Assembly: GCA_029204225.1 (NCBI GenBank)
Contig: CM055112.1
Location: 22,820,578 to 22,884,577, forward strand
DNA length: 64,000 bases
DNA from: Diphasiastrum complanatum
Lineage: Eukaryota; Streptophyta; Lycopodiopsida; Lycopodiales; Lycopodiaceae
Reading direction: 5' to 3'
Part shown: in pieces, positions 61,944 through 64,000 of the stretch
How positions within the stretch are numbered: the stretch's first letter is position 1
Layout: each line of letters opens with the position of its first letter
The notes under the pieces: generated by a model
Databases searched by the model: none
The model's input: only the letters and a program-made list of their open reading frames with translations
What the model was told of the DNA's origin: nothing
Translations under genes and position numbers: made by a program

Positions 61944-63411
61944 TAGAAAATCTCAATGTAGAGAAACTTCATCTTGACTCTCATTTCTTTCACTAAAAAA
62001 CTACGAGTTCGATCTACGGTTCTATGATCACAGATCTTGGTAAAGATTTGCAAACAAATGATCAAATGAAAAATAAGCACTAATTTTTTTTTTTTAATTC
62101 AAGAAGTTATAAAAACAACGGCCAACTATTAAAATGGCCATAATTTTGGCTAAAATCGAAGAAGATTATATACAACAAAGTAAAGAATTAGATATACATT
62201 AATATATATAACCTTAAAAATGGGTAATTATATAGTTGATTCATCAAATTTTGCATTGAAAAAATCAGGAAAATAAAATCAAGAAAATGACTAAAAACTC
62301 CAAGAAAGGGAAAATGTCTATGCAACTCAAGGGATTCATGTTATTGTGGTTTGATTTGGATATAATTCTTTGATACTACAAATGTCATGTGTGTATATCG
62401 AGAAATCTAGAAAACTACAAGTCATAATGCCAAAAAATTTATGAGAGTACAGTTATGCTTAGGCTGATGACACAATAGAGTCAAGATTGAACATCATAAT
62501 CATTGATTAATATTGAACCTCAAGGAATTAGATCACAAACCATCACTCTTCATGTGATAGGGCACATGAAACTTGTCATTGGCAATTTTTGTAGTTGAGA
62601 TTCAATGGGTGGATAAAAACTTAAGACTGTCACAATGCAAATGAGCCAAAAGATTCAAATATTGAAATCATAACTAATCATTAGCTTTAAGAGAAATAAA
62701 GATCCTTTTAGGCCCTAGGAAGCTTTACAACGTCTTATTTTATTCAGCTTGTCACCATTCTAACATCAATACTCTTACCATTTGACGTCTAAATAGTATA
62801 TTGATATTCTAAAAGAGCATAAAAAAGTTCTAATTCTATTAAAATTAGATTCAATATAAATTGTGAGGAGCTAATTTAGAAAATAAAGATAATATTGTGA
62901 AGGCAAGTGTGTTGAATTGGGTAGGAGGGATATTCTTGCGACAATGACATTGATGTGAGCTCAAACTATGTTTTTTTCATCTTGGACATCTTGGAGCCAT
63001 GGTCTCTATGTTTAGGCTCAAACTACTTGTCAATGTACATTGTACTTTTGTGCTAAAACAAAAGTAGAAAATAATGACAAACTCATTTATGCTCTCTAGT
63101 TCATTCATTGTCATGTAATTGATAACCTCACTATGTTTTAATAGTCAAAAAATGTGTTTGTGCTTTCATACTAGCTTCTATCAAAACACTAGACAGCAAA
63201 AGTTTATCTAGATTGGCAATTTGACAAACAACAAGCAATAACAATCAAAGCATTGATCATACACTGAAATCTGAGTCCACACTTGTGAACCGCAGCCTAC
63301 TATACGGCCTGTAGATAGTTATGGACTCGACTCATTACATTCGCCATGTCCATTTACATTTACTTTACTTTATGCATAGGCAGGCTTTGGGCCCTTTTTT
63401 ATTCATTATTT
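61944..63411. other. AT-rich stretch, nothing recognised
   Basis: About 1.5 kb has no supportable gene or element terminus. Confidence 0.45.
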
Positions 63412-63489
63412 GACATTTAGACTATATGGTTGGCCTTGGGCCCTATTATTGACATTTAGACCATATTATTGGCCTTGGGCCCTATGATT
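63412..63489 (+). repeat. Tandem repeat, 39 bp x 2 (plus a decayed third)
   Basis: Units GACATTTAGACTATATGGTT... and GACATTTAGACCATATTATT... begin at 63412 and 63451, each ending in GGCCTTGGGCCCTAT. A weaker third copy lies upstream at about 63380 (GGCTTTGGGCCC). Confidence 0.8.
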
Positions 63490-64000
63490 CACTATATTGG
63501 TTATTTGGTCATATTATTGAGAGTGGGGGCCTTCTTGGAGGGCGCACTATTTTCCCTCTCAGTTTGGCCCTAGCCACCGGAAGCTTCCTTTTAGGGCTTC
63601 CTCATGGCTATAAGTAGGGATTCTGTGTCATTTGTTACTTGGCTTATGATATGATCTCCTTCTTTAGTCTCTTTAAGCTTTCTCTCTCCTGCTTTCTAGG
63701 GTTAAGTCTTGCTTATGTGATGGAGGGCGCCCATCTTCAACTTGGATCTTCACCATTTTTCAGCCGGATCTTCAGCATTTCTCCACACTTGTCTTGCAGA
63801 TTTTCACGACGGATCGGAGGAGGACAGGCGCCCACTTGCTGCCCATTTCTAGCGCCCTCTTGCTGGCTGCCTACTGCTGCATTTTCAGCCTTTTTCCTCC
63901 CCTATTTTGGGCGCCCTACTGCCTCCTATTTGCTGCCCTATTGGGCGCCCTCATGCTTGCTGACCAGCGCCCTACTGCTCCTTCCTTTGCTGAAAATTTC
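63490..64000 (+). promoter_or_regulatory. Promoter- or LTR-like segment running off the window
   Basis: A TATAAGTAG box near 63610 is followed by pyrimidine-rich sequence, and then, from about 63725 to 63990, by about seven copies of GCGCCC (mostly as GGGCGCCC or GGCGCCCT). The layout recalls an LTR/leader of an element, or a promoter and 5' leader of a gene, that continues beyond 64000. No coding start can be assigned. Confidence 0.35.

Noticed and set aside
1-64000. tRNA, rRNA or small-RNA genes
   Set aside because: No cloverleaf-like or rRNA-like sequence was recognised by eye. The TGGTATCAGAGC matches are retroelement primer sites.

Overview
This window is plant nuclear DNA built almost entirely from transposable elements, typical of a large, gene-poor genome. 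The plant assignment rests on Ty1/copia and Ty3/gypsy lineages of plant type, a (TTTAGGG)2 telobox, plant-type hAT transposases and two exons that look like the 3' end of a plant MIC60 (mitofilin) gene. The species cannot be fixed from the sequence. A gymnosperm, fern or other large-genome plant would fit.

Layout. 1-5063: a Ty1/copia element on +, whose 5' LTR lies outside the window. 5067-6800: a 4 x 25-bp tandem repeat, then a long C-rich, G-poor tract. 6801-11423: a + strand Ty3/gypsy remnant with gag and a 3' LTR. 11740-12960: a decayed hAT transposase. 13440-14600 and 19090-24000: two minus-strand relatives of the same gypsy family, recognised by their LTRs and a large ORF downstream of integrase. 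24000-31207: a second gypsy family, with a 3.4-kb tandem duplication in which reverse transcriptase and integrase lie on opposite strands. 31923-37177: a younger Ty1/copia element with both LTRs, a 5-bp target duplication and unusual AG...CT termini, nested in an older copia gag.

37300-43700 is AT-rich and poor in recognisable genes. It holds one unassigned ORF cluster, a copia RNase H fragment and short tandem duplications. 43753-46515 carries the only convincing host gene, the last two visible exons of MIC60 on the minus strand, with a gypsy chromovirus fragment lying antisense in the intron between them.

47685-57400 is a hAT district. A 5'-truncated + copy (47685-50995) faces, tail to tail, a fuller minus-strand copy (51543-55910) with BED finger, DUF659-type core, dimerisation exon and a long proline-rich tail with AT-hooks. 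A 1.65-kb piece of the + copy, already carrying a copia fragment, is duplicated at 56274-57926, and the copia element runs on to about 60120. Two GC-rich palindrome clusters built on GGTACC (56199-56276 and 60641-60897) look like one undescribed foldback or MITE-like family. The last 3 kb are AT-rich with a non-LTR-like reverse transcriptase fragment, ending in a repeat-rich promoter- or LTR-like segment at 63412-64000.

No operon-like or defence-type system is visible. The novelty is in transposon structure: AT-hook-tailed hAT transposases, the GGTACC palindrome family, the non-TG...CA copia LTRs and the rearranged gypsy block.
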